From Nitrosomonadales bacterium (GTDB lineage Bacteria; Pseudomonadota; Gammaproteobacteria; Burkholderiales; Gallionellaceae): a DNA stretch of 64,000 nt. This document shows, piece after piece, positions 10,300 to 20,000 of this stretch. Both the position numbers and the translations under genes were made by a program. Numbering within the stretch: the first letter of the stretch is position 1; each line of letters begins with the position of its first letter. The notes under the pieces are model-generated. The model was not told the DNA's origin. It saw nothing but the letters and a program-made list of their open reading frames with translations, and searched no databases. The stretch is taken from positions 248,001-312,000 of the forward strand of contig JAHFQZ010000002.1 of NCBI GenBank assembly GCA_023259055.1, given 5' to 3'.

Positions 10300-11655
10300 T
10301 TAACTCTGAAGGGCGTGGCGTAACGCCGCCACATAGCGGTGCAAATCATCTTCGGTTTTGGTTTCGGTGGCGCAAACCAGAATCGCATTGCCCAATTGCG
10401 GGTAATGTGGGTGCAGATCGAAGCCGCCCGATATGCCCTGTTCAGTCATTCTGGCCAATACCGCAGCAGGGGATTTGGGCAATCGCAGAACGACCTCGTG
10501 AAAATGCGGGGTACTGAACAATCGTTTTACACCCCGCACGCCGCTGGCCAGCGCCGCCAGAGCTTGCGTATTGCCATGCGATGCTGCGGCGGCACGGCGC
10601 AGCCCGTCCGCACCGAGCAGTGCCATGTGGATAGTCGCTGCGGTCACCATCAGGCCTTGGTTACTGCAAATATTTGATGTTGCCTTGGCGCGGCGGATAT
10701 GTTGCTCACGTGCCTGCAGCGTCAACGTGAAACCCGGCTTGCCGTCCAGATCGACGGTGCGGCCGATGATACGCCCCGGCATCTGGCGGATCAGCGCCTG
10801 CTTGCAGCACATGAAACCGAAATACGGGCCGCCGCCGGACAGCGGTGCGCCGAGCGGCTGACCATCGCCGACTGCGATATCAGCGCCCTTCGCCCCCCAG
10901 TTGCCCGGAGCTCTCAGCAAAGCGAGTGCCAGCGGGTTCACCAGTCCGATGGCCAGCGCATTCTGCGCGTGTGCCCAATCGGTCAATGCGCCGACATCCT
11001 CCAGTGCGCCGAAAAAATTCGGGTGAGGGATGACCAGTGCGGCGATGTCGCTGCCCGCATGCTGTTGCAATGCATTGAGGTCGGTAGTGCCGTTCGCGAT
11101 GTCGAACGGGATCTCAACCAGTTCGATATTTTGCAATTTGACGATGCTGCGCGCCACGTTGCGGTATAGCGGGCTGACAGTGGCGGGCACCAGCACGCGA
11201 CGCGATGACTTGTGCGCGCGCACCGCCATCAGGATCGCCTCGGCCAATCCCGATGCGCCGTCGTAGAGGCTGGCGTTGGACGCATCCATGCCGGTCAGTG
11301 ATGCGATCATGGTCTGGTATTCGTAAAGCGTTTGCAGCGTGCCCTGGCTGGCCTCGGCCTGGTATGGCGTGTAGGCGGTGTAATACTCGCCGCGCGTTGC
11401 GATCTCCCAGACCGCGGCGGGTATGTGGTGCTCGTAGGCGCCTGCGCCGATGAAATTAAGCGGCTGGCTATCTTGTGCGGCACGCTCGTGCATCAGGCGC
11501 GACACCTGCATCTCGTTCAGCCCGTCGCCGATGGCGGTCAGCTTGCCGCTACGCAGCGCGGCGGGAATTTCATCGAAAAGCGCGTCGATATTCGACGCGC
11601 CGATGCTGGTCAGCATCGTCTGGATGTCTTGCTCGGTGTGTGGGATGAAAGGCAT
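10300..11655 (-). CDS. gcvPA: Glycine dehydrogenase (decarboxylating) subunit 1
   Basis: GcvPA is the N-terminal-half homologue of P-protein and pairs with GcvPB. At 451 residues it matches the usual size. Recognisable segments include [15 protein letters not shown] at the start, [17 protein letters not shown] (about residue 65), [20 protein letters not shown] (about 95) and GPYFGFM. It follows gcvH after about 140 bases that contain only a repeat sequence, and precedes tpx. Split gcvPA/gcvPB genes are normal in part of the Betaproteobacteria. Confidence 0.96.
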   Translation of the reverse strand: MPFIPHTEQDIQTMLTSIGASNIDALFDEIPAALRSGKLTAIGDGLNEMQVSRLMHERAAQDSQPLNFIGAGAYEHHIPAAVWEIATRGEYYTAYTPYQAEASQGTLQTLYEYQTMIASLTGMDASNASLYDGASGLAEAILMAVRAHKSSRRVLVPATVSPLYRNVARSIVKLQNIELVEIPFDIANGTTDLNALQQHAGSDIAALVIPHPNFFGALEDVGALTDWAHAQNALAIGLVNPLALALLRAPGNWGAKGADIAVGDGQPLGAPLSGGGPYFGFMCCKQALIRQMPGRIIGRTVDLDGKPGFTLTLQAREQHIRRAKATSNICSNQGLMVTAATIHMALLGADGLRRAAAASHGNTQALAALASGVRGVKRLFSTPHFHEVVLRLPKSPAAVLARMTEQGISGGFDLHPHYPQLGNAILVCATETKTEDDLHRYVAALRHALQS

Positions 11656-11660
11656 AAGGC

Positions 11661-11781
11661 AGTTGGTAGTCGTAAGATGTTAGCTGGTAGTTAAAAGATA
11701 CAGTGGCTAGTCGTTAGACGTTAGTCGCTAGTTGTCGTTGTTCGCTGTGCGGGGTTAACTAGCGACTAACGACTACCAACT
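11661..11781 (-). repeat. Intergenic inverted repeat of the TAGTCGTTAG type between gcvH and gcvPA
   Basis: The spacer consists of variants of tagtcgttag and its complement. A perfect 15-bp inverted repeat is formed by 11719-11733 and 11757-11771. An outer 13-bp perfect pair is formed by 11661-11673 and 11769-11781. The message would fold into a long hairpin between two co-transcribed genes. Related bits occur at about 12200-12240 and at 54368-54424. Confidence 0.75.
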
Positions 11782-11792
11782 AGCGACTGCTT

Positions 11793-12182
11793 CTAATGTG
11801 CTTCGCTATCCACGACGGCCTGATACGCTGCAGCATCCATAAGCGCCGCTACGTCTGCCGAGTTGTCCGGCCTCATCCTGAACATCCAAGCGGCATAAGG
11901 GTCAACGTTGATGGCTTCCGGCGCGCTGTCCAGTTCGCTGTTCACAGCGACTACCTCGCCGCTTACAGGCGCGTACACATCAGCGGCAGCTTTTACCGAT
12001 TCCACGACTGCGCATTCTTCCTTGGCTTTGAGTTTGCGACCAACCGCAGGGTTTTCGACAAACACCATGTCGCCCAGCAATTCCTGCGCGTGCTGGGTGA
12101 TGCCGATGCTGATGGTTCCGTCGGCCTCGCTTCTGACCCATTCGTGGGAGGCGGTGTATTTAAAGTTTGCTGGGTTGCTCAT
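11793..12182 (-). CDS. gcvH: Glycine cleavage system H protein
   Basis: GcvH is the lipoyl shuttle of the glycine cleavage system, carrying the aminomethyl group from P-protein to T-protein. The lipoylated lysine is in [17 protein letters not shown] (about residue 64) and the N terminus has the typical YTASHEWV. At 129 residues it has the normal length. The ATG at 12182 is preferred to an upstream in-frame one because GGAG lies six bases before it. It sits between gcvT and gcvPA. Confidence 0.96.
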   Translation of the reverse strand: MSNPANFKYTASHEWVRSEADGTISIGITQHAQELLGDMVFVENPAVGRKLKAKEECAVVESVKAAADVYAPVSGEVVAVNSELDSAPEAINVDPYAAWMFRMRPDNSADVAALMDAAAYQAVVDSEAH

Positions 12183-12248
12183 GAGATTCTCCAAAAACAG
12201 TTGATAGTCGTAAGTCGGTAGTTGGTTTTGTCGCTGCGGTGTTGTTCA

Positions 12249-13337
12249 TTAACCGCTAACGACAGACTTTCCATTGCGTGCGAACGGATATTTCACCACT
12301 TTCGCCGCCAGCATTTTATCGCGTATCGTCACCTGCACCTGGTCGCCGATTTGCACGCCGTTCGGCACGCGCGCTAGCGCAATGGATTTCTCAAGCGTTG
12401 GCGAGAAACTGCCGCTGGTGATCTCACCCTCGCCGTGTGCGGTATGCACCTTCTGATGACCGCGCAGTACGCCGCGATCGAGTAGTACCAAACCGACAAG
12501 CTTGCTTCTTGGCGGATTCGCCAAGAGTGATGTCTTGCCGATGAAATCGCGCTCACTCTTTAAGTCTACTGTCCAGCTAAGGCCGGATTCCAGCGGGCCG
12601 ACGTTCTCGTCCATGTCCTGACCGTACAGATTCATGCCTGCTTCGAGGCGCAACGTGTCGCGAGCGCCGAGACCGATGGGTGGCACGCCCGCCTTGTTCA
12701 GTGCGTACCAGAATTCCTCAACTTTCTCTTTAGGCAGCATCACCTCGAAACCATCTTCGCCGGTATAGCCGGTGCGCGCCACGAAATATTCGCCACAATC
12801 CGCAGCCTGGAAGTTCTGCAAGCCTTCAGTGGAGGCTCTGGTTTGCGGTAGTACTTGCCACACCTTGGCGCGCGCATTCGGGCCTTGTACGGCAACCATC
12901 GCCAAGTCGTCGCGTGAAGTGATAGTGAGTTGCGGCGCATGAGCCGTGGCCTGCTGTTTCATCCATGCGATGTCTTTGTCTGCAGTACCCGCGTTTACCA
13001 CGATGCGGAACCACTGCTCACTCATGAAATAAATGATTAGGTCATCGATCACGCCGCCGTCCGGACGCAGCATGGCGGAATAGAGCGCCTTGCCAGGCAA
13101 CGTCAGCTTGTCGGCGTTGTTTGCCAGCAGGTAGCGCAGGAAAGCGCGTATACCCTCACCCTTCGCATCTACCACACGCATGTGGCACACGTCGAACATG
13201 CCGCAGTCGTTGCGCACCTGATGATGTTCGTCGATTTGCGAGCCGTAGTTAACCGGCATGTCCCAGCCGCCGAAATCGACCATCTTTGCACCCATTGCAC
13301 GGTGCGCTGCGTTGAGCGGGGTTTGTTTTAATGTCAT
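12249..13337 (-). CDS. gcvT: Glycine cleavage system T protein (aminomethyltransferase)
   Basis: GcvT transfers the one-carbon unit from aminomethyl-lipoyl-GcvH to tetrahydrofolate, releasing ammonia. It starts [32 protein letters not shown]-like; the FGGWDMPV segment and the folate-binding [10 protein letters not shown] (about residue 190) are diagnostic, and [18 protein letters not shown] follows at about 220. At 362 residues the length is normal. It is the first gene of the operon. The leader holds a tandem glycine riboswitch and a terminator whose U-tract ends about 17 bases before the ATG. Confidence 0.97.
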   Translation of the reverse strand: MTLKQTPLNAAHRAMGAKMVDFGGWDMPVNYGSQIDEHHQVRNDCGMFDVCHMRVVDAKGEGIRAFLRYLLANNADKLTLPGKALYSAMLRPDGGVIDDLIIYFMSEQWFRIVVNAGTADKDIAWMKQQATAHAPQLTITSRDDLAMVAVQGPNARAKVWQVLPQTRASTEGLQNFQAADCGEYFVARTGYTGEDGFEVMLPKEKVEEFWYALNKAGVPPIGLGARDTLRLEAGMNLYGQDMDENVGPLESGLSWTVDLKSERDFIGKTSLLANPPRSKLVGLVLLDRGVLRGHQKVHTAHGEGEITSGSFSPTLEKSIALARVPNGVQIGDQVQVTIRDKMLAAKVVKYPFARNGKSVVSG

Positions 13338-13354
13338 GTCTGCTTTCTAAAAAT

Positions 13355-13388
13355 AAAAAAAGGCGCAGCACGTAATCGCGCTGCGCCC
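13355..13388 (-). terminator. Intrinsic terminator in the gcvT leader (riboswitch expression platform)
   Basis: On the transcribed strand an 8-bp perfect stem (ggcgcagc/gctgcgcc; plus-strand arms 13362-13369 and 13380-13387, 10-nt loop) is followed by seven U residues. It lies between the second glycine aptamer and the gcvT ATG, the position expected for a transcription-attenuation switch. I infer that glycine binding prevents it forming. Confidence 0.85.
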
Positions 13389-13395
13389 CATCTGT

Positions 13396-13568
13396 CCCTG
13401 ATACCTGAGAGATTACGGATAAATCCGTGTGCCCCTTCGGTGGCTGCATAATGCAGCGCTCTCCAGATTTGCCTGTGTCAATAGTTCTTGAGCCTGAGCG
13501 ATTGCGGGTGTTGCGCCTTCGGCGGTGTCGCAGCCCCTGAAATGATGCAGGCTGGCACGCTCTCCCAT
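13396..13568 (-). ncRNA. Tandem glycine riboswitch
   Basis: Read on the minus strand, two glycine aptamers follow each other. Aptamer 1 (about 13568 down to 13487) has gggagagcg, then ccgccgaaggcgcaac, then cgctcaggc. Aptamer 2 (about 13467 down to 13397) has ctggagagcg, then ccaccgaaggggcac, then tctctcaggtat. The GGAGAG / CCGAAGG / CUCAGG order is the known gcvT-type glycine aptamer signature, and a short linker joins the two. A promoter lies upstream and a terminator hairpin downstream, so this should act as an ON switch for glycine catabolism. Confidence 0.95.
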
Positions 13569-13589
13569 TGGTCTTTAACGGCGGGGTGA

Positions 13590-13618
13590 ATTATGCCGGA
13601 AATGACCGGGGCTTACAA
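13590..13618 (-). promoter_or_regulatory. Sigma-70-type promoter for the gcv operon
   Basis: On the minus strand, TTGTAA (plus 13613-13618) and CATAAT (plus 13590-13595) are separated by exactly 17 bases, matching 4 of 6 and 5 of 6 consensus positions. Transcription would start near 13583, about 15 bases before the first riboswitch aptamer. Confidence 0.65.
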
Positions 13619-13652
13619 ATTGCAATGCGAATCTGGCAAACCGCTCCATGAA

Positions 13653-14417
13653 TCAAGGACCCGGATAGAATAACACCAGTCGGTACCCAATAGGCTTAAG
13701 GTCTTGGGTGTCGAGATGTAACTTGATAGCGAGTTCGCGGCTGGGTGGCAGACCGGCAGCCTGGCTTTCTGACGGCGGTAAATAGTCTGTCGGCCGGAAA
13801 ACGCGGCGCGCAAGCGGTTTGTCCTGGACATCGTTGAGCGTGAGTTCCAGATTGGGAAATGCCTGTGCGAAGGGGGCGCGGTTGCGCAGCAGTGCATTCA
13901 AATTGACCTGATTTTCATGGCTGGAATCTGCCTCGATATCTGATGATTCAATTCCTATCAATTCGGTTTTTTGCGGTAGCGGTACGGTGCATTTCAGTAT
14001 CAGGCAGTAGCTGATAAGTACAGGTTTCAAGCCGGGTATCCGCGCGGCTAGTTCAGTGCGGAAAAAATAAGCGGACTGCGCAAGAAACAGCAGAGTCAAT
14101 AGTAATGAAGCAACTGCCCACGGCCATGAGCGGCGCTCTGGCCGATACTCGCTGATGCCCTCGTCCTCGACGATAGCGACTTGTTCGGCCAGCGTCATGG
14201 GTTGCAGAACGTGCAGGCTGGAAAGTGATTGCGAGTCTGGCATATCCAGCATCGGCAATTCCAGTTGCGGGTGGGGTTTGTCTGGAACAAAACCGGGTCT
14301 TGCGTCGAAGGTTTGCAGGCAATGCCCACAACGCACCATGCCGAAATGCGCTTCTAATTGCGCTTCGGCAATTTTGAAGCGTGTTTTGCAATTTGGGCAA
14401 AGTGTCGTTCCGGACAT
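13653..14417 (-). CDS. Zinc-ribbon / DUF3426 membrane protein
   Basis: Function unknown. The N terminus is an MJ0042-type zinc ribbon (CPNC at residues 7-10 and CGHC about 20 residues later), followed by a linker, one membrane helix (WAVASLLLTLLFLAQSAYFF, about 108-127) and a C-terminal DUF3426 domain that should lie in the periplasm. This architecture is common in Beta- and Gammaproteobacteria directly after prmA, as here. The ATG at 14417 is supported because it follows the prmA stop by one base. A longer frame opening at 14453 would overlap prmA and add unrelated residues. Confidence 0.85.
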   Translation of the reverse strand: MSGTTLCPNCKTRFKIAEAQLEAHFGMVRCGHCLQTFDARPGFVPDKPHPQLELPMLDMPDSQSLSSLHVLQPMTLAEQVAIVEDEGISEYRPERRSWPWAVASLLLTLLFLAQSAYFFRTELAARIPGLKPVLISYCLILKCTVPLPQKTELIGIESSDIEADSSHENQVNLNALLRNRAPFAQAFPNLELTLNDVQDKPLARRVFRPTDYLPPSESQAAGLPPSRELAIKLHLDTQDLKPIGYRLVLFYPGP

Positions 14418-14418
14418 C

Positions 14419-15312
14419 TTAGCGCTTGCGCCCTGACAGGCACGCCCAGCCATCCTCGAAAATCGGGGGGTTCAGGTCGAACCATTGTTGGTAGATGTTC
14501 ATCACGTCTTGCGCCTGTTCCTCAAGTATTCCGGACAACACGATTTGCCCGCTGTGGCGAGTCGCCTTGGCCAGTAACGGGGCGAGTATGCGCAGCGGGT
14601 TGGTAAGGATGTTCGCCACGACCAGGTCATAGGTTGATGGGGGCGCATCGCTGGGCAGATAGAACAGCGCATTCCCGGTTTTGTTGGTGATGGCGTTATC
14701 GCGGCTCGAACTCACCGCCTGTGAGTCTACATCAATGCCGACGGCGTGTGCAGCCCCCAGCTTCAGAGCGGCGATGGCGAGGATGCCTGAACCGCACCCG
14801 TAATCCAGCACACTTTCTCCTCCCTTCAGATTATTATCAAGCCAGCGCAGGCAAAGGCGTGTGGTGGGATGGCTGCCGGTGCCGAATGCCAGACCGGGAT
14901 CGAGCACGATGTTGATTGCATCAGGGTCGCTGGGGGTGTGCCAGGTTGGCACGATCCACAGCCGTGCCGAAATCCGGATCGGGTCGAACTGCGATTGCGT
15001 GAGCCGCACCCAGTCGTGGTCGGCCAGCGTTTCAATGCGGAATTCGGGAAGCTGTTTGAGTCCTATGCTGCTGACGGCTTTACGAAGGATTGCCGGAACA
15101 TCCTGGTCGTCGTTGAACAAGGCGCTGACCCTGTTGTGTTGCCACACGCCAGGCGGCGGCTCGCCGGGCTCGCCGAAAATTGCTTGCTCGTCCGGCGAGT
15201 CGGCATCTGCATCCAGCAAGTCGACCGACAGCGCGCCGAGTTCGAGTAAAGCGTCGCTTAGTGCTTCGGCATGTTCAGCGTCGGTGTCAACGACCAGTGT
15301 AAGCCACGGCAT
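14419..15312 (-). CDS. prmA: Ribosomal protein L11 methyltransferase
   Basis: PrmA trimethylates ribosomal protein L11 using SAM. The N-terminal substrate-recognition domain starts [22 protein letters not shown]. The catalytic domain has LDPGLAFGTGSHPTT (about residue 150), VLDYGCGSGILAIAALKLGA (about 178) and the NILTNPL post-motif (about 243). At 297 residues the length is normal. The start codon overlaps the accC stop by one base, so translation is probably coupled. Confidence 0.96.
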   Translation of the reverse strand: MPWLTLVVDTDAEHAEALSDALLELGALSVDLLDADADSPDEQAIFGEPGEPPPGVWQHNRVSALFNDDQDVPAILRKAVSSIGLKQLPEFRIETLADHDWVRLTQSQFDPIRISARLWIVPTWHTPSDPDAINIVLDPGLAFGTGSHPTTRLCLRWLDNNLKGGESVLDYGCGSGILAIAALKLGAAHAVGIDVDSQAVSSSRDNAITNKTGNALFYLPSDAPPSTYDLVVANILTNPLRILAPLLAKATRHSGQIVLSGILEEQAQDVMNIYQQWFDLNPPIFEDGWACLSGRKR

Positions 15313-16667
15313 TACTTACCCTTGGTACGTTCGGCCAGCCGCTCTTCCAGATAATGAATGTTCGTGCCGCCGCGCAAAAAAGCTGCGTCTTGCAGTAACT
15401 CGCGATGCAGTGCGATGTTGGTCTCGATGCCTTCTACAGCCATCTCGGATAATGCTGTGCGCATCCGCGCAATGGCCTGCTCGCGCGTATCGCCATAGGC
15501 GATGATTTTGCCTATCATCGAGTCGTAATGGGGCGGTACAAAATAGTTGGCATAAACGTGCGAATCTACGCGGATGCCCGGGCCGCCGGGCGGGTGCCAG
15601 GTGGTGATACGACCTGGTGATGGGGTGAATTTATACGGATGTTCGGCGTTGATGCGGCATTCGATGGCATGGCCGCGGAATTCAATGTCGCGCTGCTTAA
15701 AAGTAAGTTTCTCATTGGCGGCGATACGAATTTGCTGCTGCACGATGTCAATGCCGGTAATCATTTCTGTGACAGGGTGTTCCACCTGGACGCGGGTATT
15801 CATCTCGATGAAGAAAAACTCGTCGTTCTCATACAAGAATTCAAACGTGCCTGCGCCGCGATAGCCGATCTTGCGGCATGCCTCGGCACAGCGTTCGCCA
15901 ATCTTGTTACGCAGGCGCGAATCAAGCAATACAGCGGGAGCTTCCTCGATAATTTTTTGATGGCGGCGCTGCATTGAACAATCGCGCTCACCCAGATAAA
16001 CCGCGTTTCCGTGCTGGTCGGCCAGTACCTGGAATTCAATATGGCGCGGGTTTTCAAGAAATTTTTCCATGTATACCATGGGATTATTGAACGCAGCCTG
16101 CGCCTCGGTCTTCGTCATGGTAACCGCGTTAAGCAAGGCAGCTTCGGTATGCACCACGCGCATCCCGCGTCCGCCGCCTCCCCCGGAGGCTTTGATAATG
16201 ACCGGGTATCCAATGGTGCGCGCAATCTTGATGATCTCGGCGGGATTATCGGGCAAGGAGCCTTCCACGCCGGGAACGCAGGGTACCCCCGCCTTTTTCA
16301 TGGCGGCTTTTGCGCTGACCTTGTCACCCATCAGGCGGATGGTTTCGGCGCGCGGGCCGATGAACACGAAGCCGGATTTTTCGGCGCGTTCGGAAAAATC
16401 TGCGTTTTCGGACAGGAAGCCGTAACCAGGATGTATGGCCTGCGAATCGGTTACTTCAGCCGCGCTGATGATCGCAGGGATGCTCAGGTAGCTTTGGTTG
16501 GAAGGTGCGGGGCCAATGCACACCGACTCATCGGCCAACTTCACGTATTTTGCATCGGCATCCGCCTCAGAATGTACGACGACGGTTTTAATGCCCATTT
16601 CGCGGCAAGCGCGCTGAATACGAAGGGCGATCTCCCCTCGATTGGCAATCAGGATTTTTTCAAACAT
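15312..16667 (-). CDS. accC: Acetyl-CoA carboxylase, biotin carboxylase subunit
   Basis: AccC carboxylates the biotin on AccB with ATP and bicarbonate, the first half-reaction of fatty-acid synthesis. It has the ATP-grasp glycine loop [12 protein letters not shown] (about residue 160), the biotin-carboxylase signature [15 protein letters not shown] (about 288) and the N terminus [16 protein letters not shown]. At 451 residues it has the normal length. Unusually, 218 bases separate accB from accC. That gap carries a dispersed repeat. Confidence 0.97.
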   Translation of the reverse strand: MFEKILIANRGEIALRIQRACREMGIKTVVVHSEADADAKYVKLADESVCIGPAPSNQSYLSIPAIISAAEVTDSQAIHPGYGFLSENADFSERAEKSGFVFIGPRAETIRLMGDKVSAKAAMKKAGVPCVPGVEGSLPDNPAEIIKIARTIGYPVIIKASGGGGGRGMRVVHTEAALLNAVTMTKTEAQAAFNNPMVYMEKFLENPRHIEFQVLADQHGNAVYLGERDCSMQRRHQKIIEEAPAVLLDSRLRNKIGERCAEACRKIGYRGAGTFEFLYENDEFFFIEMNTRVQVEHPVTEMITGIDIVQQQIRIAANEKLTFKQRDIEFRGHAIECRINAEHPYKFTPSPGRITTWHPPGGPGIRVDSHVYANYFVPPHYDSMIGKIIAYGDTREQAIARMRTALSEMAVEGIETNIALHRELLQDAAFLRGGTNIHYLEERLAERTKGK

Positions 16668-16701
16668 TGGATGCTCCGAACTTTGAGTCTAGATACGGCG
16701 G

Positions 16702-16737
16702 TTGAATCCGCAGATTACACAGATTCACACAGATTTT
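16702..16737 (-). repeat. 36-bp dispersed repeat, copy 1 (between accB and accC)
   Basis: The reverse complement of this segment matches 42445-42480 at 35 of 36 positions. Its core is ctgtgtaatctgcggattc. A weaker relative, cgtaatctgtggg, occurs at about 16821-16833. Both full copies are intergenic. Confidence 0.8.
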
Positions 16738-16885
16738 GAGGCGGCTGCCGATGAGGGCCGCTTCACCAAACAGGTTATCTGATCCGGTTTTTCTGACCAT
16801 GTTTAATCTTGGTTAATCGGCGTAATCTGTGGGCAAAAGCTTTTCTCAGGTTGAATGTGGCGCGTAATAACCACAGAAACCAGAA

Positions 16886-17335
16886 TTAGCCGATAACGAA
16901 TAATGGCTGGCCGAACTCCACCGGCTGGCCGTTTTCGACCAAAATTGCCTTGATGACGCCGCTTTGATCCGAGTCGATTTCATTCAACAGCTTCATTGCT
17001 TCGATGATGCACAGCGTGTCGCCGCTGTTCACGGATTGACCGACATCTACAAATGCCTTGGAACCTGGCGAAGCCGAGCGGTAGAATGTGCCGACCATCG
17101 GTGATTTCACCACGTGGCCTTCAGCTACTGCAGGTTTGGCGGGTTCCGCAGTCGAAGCGGCAGCTTGTGGTGCAGCAGCAGTGATGGGTTGCTGCGGGGC
17201 AGGCGCATAGGTTTGCAGCACGGATGCTGCGGTGCGTGTGATGCGGACGCGTTCTTCGCCCTCGCTGATTTCCAGTTCGGCAATGCCGGAGCTTTCTACC
17301 AACTCAATCAGTGTCTTGAGTTTGCGTAAATCCAT
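16886..17335 (-). CDS. accB: Acetyl-CoA carboxylase, biotin carboxyl carrier protein
   Basis: AccB carries the biotin for acetyl-CoA carboxylase. It has a conserved N-terminal helix ([18 protein letters not shown]), a low-complexity Ala/Pro linker (about residues 45-70) and the biotinyl domain with the modified lysine in [10 protein letters not shown] (about 115). At 149 residues the length is normal. It follows aroQ by 10 bases in the common aroQ-accB-accC order. Confidence 0.97.
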   Translation of the reverse strand: MDLRKLKTLIELVESSGIAELEISEGEERVRITRTAASVLQTYAPAPQQPITAAAPQAAASTAEPAKPAVAEGHVVKSPMVGTFYRSASPGSKAFVDVGQSVNSGDTLCIIEAMKLLNEIDSDQSGVIKAILVENGQPVEFGQPLFVIG

Positions 17336-17345
17336 GATGCCCTCC

Positions 17346-17789
17346 TTAAGCTTGGTTTTTATGGTTTAGTGCGAATTGCACGGCAAATTCGTAGCCTGCT
17401 GCGCCCAGGCCGCTGATTACGCCAATGGCAATATCTGAAAAGAAAGATTCCTTGCGGAACGCCTCACGAGAAAATACGTTAGAAAGATGCACCTCAATAA
17501 ACGGGAGCGCAACTGCTGCCAGCGCGTCGCGCAATGACACACTTGTGTGGGTGAACGCAGCAGGGTTGATGACGATGAATTGCGTGCCATCAGCCCTTGC
17601 CTGTTGAATGCGCTCGACCAGCGTTGCTTCCGCATTGCTCTGGAAACAGGTCACGCTTGCACCTTGCGTTTCCGCTAATTTCTTCAAACGTGCGTTAATT
17701 TCATCTAACGTGATGCGGCCATAAACATCCGGCTCGCGGCTGCCGAGCAGATTCAGATTAGGCCCATGCAACACAAGGATGTTTTTCAT
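17346..17789 (-). CDS. aroQ: 3-dehydroquinate dehydratase, type II
   Basis: AroQ dehydrates 3-dehydroquinate to 3-dehydroshikimate, the third shikimate step, as a cytoplasmic dodecamer. The type II signature [17 protein letters not shown] lies near the N terminus, with the catalytic Tyr in the flexible lid, [17 protein letters not shown] (about residue 75) and the catalytic His in VEVHLSN-like IEVHLSNVF (about 100). At 147 residues the length is normal. It precedes accB closely. Confidence 0.96.
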   Translation of the reverse strand: MKNILVLHGPNLNLLGSREPDVYGRITLDEINARLKKLAETQGASVTCFQSNAEATLVERIQQARADGTQFIVINPAAFTHTSVSLRDALAAVALPFIEVHLSNVFSREAFRKESFFSDIAIGVISGLGAAGYEFAVQFALNHKNQA

Positions 17790-17852
17790 GTGCGCAGTTT
17801 GCCGTAAATTAGGGTGAGTTGTCTAGAGTTTTACGAAGATAAATAATAAATG

Positions 17853-19667
17853 CTACAGCCCAACCTGTTGCAGTGTTTTCAAAAACTGGGCCGCATCCTG
17901 ATAACCAATCACGCGAAAATCGCCCATCTCTTTCCCTTCTTTGTCGAAGAATAAGATCACTGGTGGGCCATACAAGCCAAAACGCTTGAGCAGTGCCTGG
18001 TCGGATTCGTTGTTGGCGGTGACATCTGCCTGCAGCAACATGGTCGACTTGAGTTTGGCCTGAACGGTGGCATCGGCAAAGGTGAAGCGTTCCATTTCCT
18101 TGCATGAGACACACCAGTCGGCGTAAAAATCCAGCATCACAGTCTGCCCGCTCGCTTGGGCGAGGCGCTGATCGAGCTCCGCAACATCCTTGACGCGGGG
18201 AAAATGCGCAGCGGCAGGCGCTGGCGTTCCTGCGCGCCCGATGTTGCCGAGCGGCCGCAGGATGTCGTGCGCGCCGGATAGCGCACCGACCAAATAAGCC
18301 ACTCCCAACAGGAGGGTGAACACACCAATACCTTTAACCAGCTTATGGCGCGCGATGGCATTGTGCGGCAAGCTATCAAGCGCGTGCAAATATATTCCCG
18401 AAAAGATCAGCAGGGCCGCCCACAACAGCATCTGCACGCCGACTGGCAGCAGCGGCTGGATAATCCAGATCGCCAGTGCCAGCAGCATCAAACCGAAAAA
18501 ACGCTTGACGGCTTCCATCCATGCACCGGCCTTGGGCAGCAGCATGCCCGCCGAGGAGCCGATCAGCAGCAGTGGCACACCCATGCCCAGAGCCAGCGCG
18601 AACAGAGCGACCCCACCCAAAACAGCATCATGCGTCTGTCCAATATACAGCAGCGCCCCTGCCAGAGGCGCTGCCACACACGGCCCCACGATAATGGCGG
18701 ACAAAGCGCCCATCATGAATACGCCGGACAAGTGTCCTCCGTGCAGATGGTTGCTGGTGTCGGTCAGCTTGCTCTGCCAGGAACTGGGCAGCTGCAGCTC
18801 ATATAATCCGAACATGGATAGCGATAACAGTACAAACAGCGCGGAGAAACTACCCAGCACCCAGGGTGTTTGCAGCGCATTAGAGATCAGGTGGCCGGAA
18901 AACCCTGCTACCACACCGACTACGGAATAGGTAATTGCCATGCCCAGCACATAGGCCAGCGACAGAATGAAGGCATGCATGTGGGTGATCTTGTGGCCGC
19001 GCCCGACGATGATGCCGGACAGAATCGGGATCATCGGGAACACACAAGGGGTAAGAGCGAGTAAAAGCCCTGCTCCGAAAAAAAAGGAAATGATCAGCCA
19101 GAAACTCCCTCTCTTGAAGAGTTTGGCTATTTGTGAGCCTTCAGATAATGGAGCCTGGGCTGTCGGTGGTGGTGCTTCAGTCATAACGGGCGATGCAGGG
19201 AGACCGGTATTTGCGTCCGGCAGGCTGATTCGCAGGACCGGGGTGATCGGCGGGTAGCACAACCCCTGCTCGCTGCAACCCATGTAATGGGCGTTCAGCG
19301 TAATGTATTCAGCGCTGGTGGCTCCTCGTTCCAGTGTTATTTCTGCTTGAAATGGCTGATGAAAAACCTCAATGTTGCCGAAGTTGGGGTCATGTTTCAT
19401 TTCCCCCCTGGGTAATTTAACCGCTGTAATTTTGATTGCTTTGTCATTTGTCTTGAAGCTGATTTTGTCGCGATATAAATAGTATCCCTGGGTGATCATG
19501 AAATTTGCCTGTAAGGTGTGCGCATCACGCACACTTACATCTAAAGCAAAAGCCTTATCCGGAGGCAAAAATACGGGCTGCTTTGCGCCGCCCAGGCGAT
19601 CAAGAAAACCTTCCGCATTTGAAGCCGGAGCGATAAAACATAGAAGCAACAAAAAGACAGAACGCAT
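17853..19667 (-). CDS. dsbD: Thiol:disulfide interchange protein DsbD
   Basis: DsbD passes electrons from cytoplasmic thioredoxin across the inner membrane to periplasmic DsbC- and CcmG-type proteins. It has a signal peptide ending PASNA, then a periplasmic alpha domain with its cysteine pair in GCSEQGLCYPP (about residue 130). Eight membrane helices follow, with cysteines in ALTPCVFPMIP and VGPCVAAPL. The C-terminal thioredoxin domain carries DWCVSC (about 520). At 604 residues it is full length. It lies between cutA and aroQ. c-type cytochrome maturation is a likely client pathway, given the cytochrome at 35.9 kb. Confidence 0.96.
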   Translation of the reverse strand: MRSVFLLLLCFIAPASNAEGFLDRLGGAKQPVFLPPDKAFALDVSVRDAHTLQANFMITQGYYLYRDKISFKTNDKAIKITAVKLPRGEMKHDPNFGNIEVFHQPFQAEITLERGATSAEYITLNAHYMGCSEQGLCYPPITPVLRISLPDANTGLPASPVMTEAPPPTAQAPLSEGSQIAKLFKRGSFWLIISFFFGAGLLLALTPCVFPMIPILSGIIVGRGHKITHMHAFILSLAYVLGMAITYSVVGVVAGFSGHLISNALQTPWVLGSFSALFVLLSLSMFGLYELQLPSSWQSKLTDTSNHLHGGHLSGVFMMGALSAIIVGPCVAAPLAGALLYIGQTHDAVLGGVALFALALGMGVPLLLIGSSAGMLLPKAGAWMEAVKRFFGLMLLALAIWIIQPLLPVGVQMLLWAALLIFSGIYLHALDSLPHNAIARHKLVKGIGVFTLLLGVAYLVGALSGAHDILRPLGNIGRAGTPAPAAAHFPRVKDVAELDQRLAQASGQTVMLDFYADWCVSCKEMERFTFADATVQAKLKSTMLLQADVTANNESDQALLKRFGLYGPPVILFFDKEGKEMGDFRVIGYQDAAQFLKTLQQVGL

Positions 19668-19676
19668 GGTAATTCC

Positions 19677-20000
19677 TCAGCTAATTTTAGTTTCGTCGCT
19701 TACCCAGTCAAGATAAGCGGGCAAACCATTATATATAGAGACAGAAATGATTTCGGGAAGTTCGTAAGGATGCTCCTCGTGTATCAATTTTTCGAGGTGC
19801 GGATAAGCAGCCTTTGTGGTTTTGATCAGCAGCGGCACTTCAGTGGCGGTTTCGATGTTGCCTTGCCAGCGGTATGTCGAAGTACAGGGCGCAAGCTGGT
19901 TCACGCAAGCGGCAGCACGCGCTTCGATAATCAGTTGAGCAAGTTTTTCTGCAGATTGCGCATCCGGCATATTGGTGATGACTAATAATACTTCGTTCAT
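19677..20000 (-). CDS. cutA: Divalent-cation tolerance protein CutA
   Basis: CutA is a small trimeric protein linked to copper tolerance; its molecular role is not settled. It has ITNMPDAQSAEKLAQLII near the start, AACVNQLAPCTSTYRWQG, and ends in HPYELPEII plus LPAYLDWV. The ATG at 20000 is chosen because it overlaps the holA stop (ATGA) and gives the standard length of 107 residues; the longer in-frame extension is not conserved. dsbD follows 9 bases later, an order common in proteobacteria. Confidence 0.94.
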   Translation of the reverse strand: MNEVLLVITNMPDAQSAEKLAQLIIEARAAACVNQLAPCTSTYRWQGNIETATEVPLLIKTTKAAYPHLEKLIHEEHPYELPEIISVSIYNGLPAYLDWVSDETKIS

